Source: CAUZSH01 sp963582935 (GTDB taxonomy: Bacteria > Pseudomonadota > Gammaproteobacteria > Francisellales > Francisellaceae). Taken from it: 24,969 nucleotides of DNA. Under the pieces are notes generated by a model. It did no database searches, had not been told where the DNA came from, and saw only the letters and a program-made list of their open reading frames with translations. Shown here in pieces: positions 24,298 through 24,969 of the stretch. The stretch spans positions 1-24,969 of the forward strand of contig CAUZSH010000024.1 of assembly GCA_963582935.1 (NCBI GenBank), given 5' to 3'. The translations under genes were made by a program, and so were the position numbers. Positions within the stretch are counted from its first letter, which is position 1; each line of letters begins with the position of its first letter.

Positions 24298-24969
24298 TCA
24301 TTTTTTACGAGAAGCGTTATCCACTTTTCTTTTTGTTGGTGCTTTTTCATTATCCCCATAGCTTGTTGCAATATATTTATCTTCCTCTCCGTCGGGTGTT
24401 AGCACAGGGAAGGAGAGGTTGTTAAGGATTTTCGCATTGCGGCAATGAGTAATCTGGCACTTGATATTTGAATTCAGGTATGGATTTAGTGCGGCAACTG
24501 TTGCTCTAGCAGTGACTATTGATGTATGGCTTGGAATATACTTTGCAACAAGCTTCTTAGAAATCCTTTCAGTAACTGTAATAATTGCCGAGCGTCGATC
24601 TTTACCAACGATAGTATCTATCTCCCAATCGCCTAGCCTTTCTTTATTGTTAATAAGATCTGGCCTTAAGTCTATAGATACTTTTCCTAAAGCTATTTTT
24701 GATTTTTTCTTTGAGCCATAGCTCTTACGGTATTTATTCTTACCTTGGCGTAAATTTTTAAAAAGATCGCCACCAGAAGCCTTATCCTCACGAATAAATT
24801 GATAAATTCGCTCATGGCTTATGGAAAAAATATTATTTGCTTTTGCATATCCAGATATTTGTTCTGGGCTCCATTTTATATCGCTGCGAGACAGGGAAAG
24901 GCGAAGCCGAGGTCGAGTAGTCCTCAGAAGGGCTGCCTTTCGGCTCCATTGGGAGATTGTGCGGAGCGC
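24298..24969 (-). pseudogene. Chimeric frame with an internal IS30-family transposase fragment (partial)
   Basis: On the minus strand one frame stays open for 223 codons from the window edge to TGA at 24298-24300, yet has no ATG, GTG or TTG in a useful place. Its middle (about 24445-24884) is an IS30-family transposase: WSPEQIS (24853-24873), ISHERIYQFIRED, GGDLFKNLRQGKNKYRK, SIDLRP, and GDWEIDTIVGK (24601-24633) with the first Asp of the DDE triad, then ITVTERISKKLVAKY. After the point where the second catalytic Asp should come (ITxDNGxEF), the sequence turns to ITHCRNAKI and a lysine-rich tail ending KAPTKRKVDNASRKK. Before WSPEQ the DNA is much richer in GC and not transposase-like. So both transposase ends are missing and no terminal inverted repeats are seen. 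An inactive remnant is most likely; the start, if any, is outside the window. Confidence 0.72.
24384..24418. repeat. Inverted repeat beside the IS30 fragment
   Basis: CCTCTCC (24384-24390) and GGAGAGG (24412-24418) form a perfect 7-bp inverted repeat with a 21-base loop, lying on the tRNA side of the transposase remnant. No U-run follows, so it is not a clear terminator. It may mark the junction of old inserted DNA. Confidence 0.35.

Noticed and set aside
24461..24721. An 86-codon plus-strand frame after tRNA-Phe
   Set aside because: It is exactly antisense to the IS30 transposase core, whose minus-strand translation matches the family over many motifs.
24396..24900. ACAGGGAA as a direct repeat flanking the IS30 piece (about 24404 and 24891)
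   Set aside because: Only eight bases match and the piece has no terminal inverted repeats, so it cannot be called a target-site duplication.
24955..24969. GTGCG near the window end as a group II intron 5' end
   Set aside because: Five bases are too few, no domain V or VI or reverse transcriptase is visible, and the window ends there.

Overview
The window comes from a Gammaproteobacterium of moderate-to-low GC. The order kdsC-lptC-lptA-lptB, a MutM/RuvCA/YebC core set and clear Shine-Dalgarno use all fit that class. A chitin-sugar (GlcNAc) locus, a true phosphagen kinase and the base composition suggest the fly-associated Cardiobacteriales (Wohlfahrtiimonas/Ignatzschineria type), but that placement is an inference and was not tested.

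Layout. 1-2.3 kb: a polyprenyl-phosphate sugar-phosphate transferase that starts surface glycan synthesis, convergent with galE. 2.3-6.2 kb: an amino-sugar locus with a SIS-type glucosamine-6-phosphate deaminase (NagB-II), NagA and a sugar-porter MFS permease. A 13-bp perfect palindrome lies in front of it. 6.3-8.5 kb: tsaB, a glycerol-facilitator-like MIP gene broken by a small deletion, and cysZ on the other strand. 8.4-11.5 kb, minus strand: trkA, a complete arginine-kinase-like phosphagen kinase and cysZ in tandem, preceded by a PduO-type cobalamin adenosyltransferase. 11.6-14.2 kb: the LPS operon kdsC-lptC-lptA-lptB; LptA carries an unusual cysteine-bearing insertion. 14.2-15.6 kb, minus strand: a GtrA-like flippase and GtrB-like glycosyltransferase. 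15.7-17.4 kb: trmL-rnhB (overlapping) facing a DUF938 methyltransferase. 17.5-19.9 kb: a small membrane protein, yebC-ruvC-ruvA, and a second small membrane protein. 20-23.5 kb: mutM on the minus strand, then a circularly permuted ATP-grasp protein and its alpha-E partner. 23.7-25 kb: an unrecognised 147-residue protein, tRNA-Phe(GAA), and a minus-strand open frame without a start codon, built around an internal piece of an IS30-family transposase and running off the window.

How genes work together. NagB-II, NagA and the permease would take GlcNAc or a related sugar to fructose-6-phosphate. KdsC supplies Kdo and LptC/A/B move finished LPS. WbaP-like protein, GalE and GtrA/GtrB supply other surface sugars. 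RuvC/RuvA, MutM, RNase HII and YebC are housekeeping. The least ordinary items are the phosphagen kinase in a trkA-cysZ gene string, the ATP-grasp/alpha-E pair without its usual transglutaminase or protease neighbours, the LptA insertion, and the chimeric IS30 frame that has no start codon in the window. No rRNA, CRISPR array, prophage or intact insertion sequence is visible.
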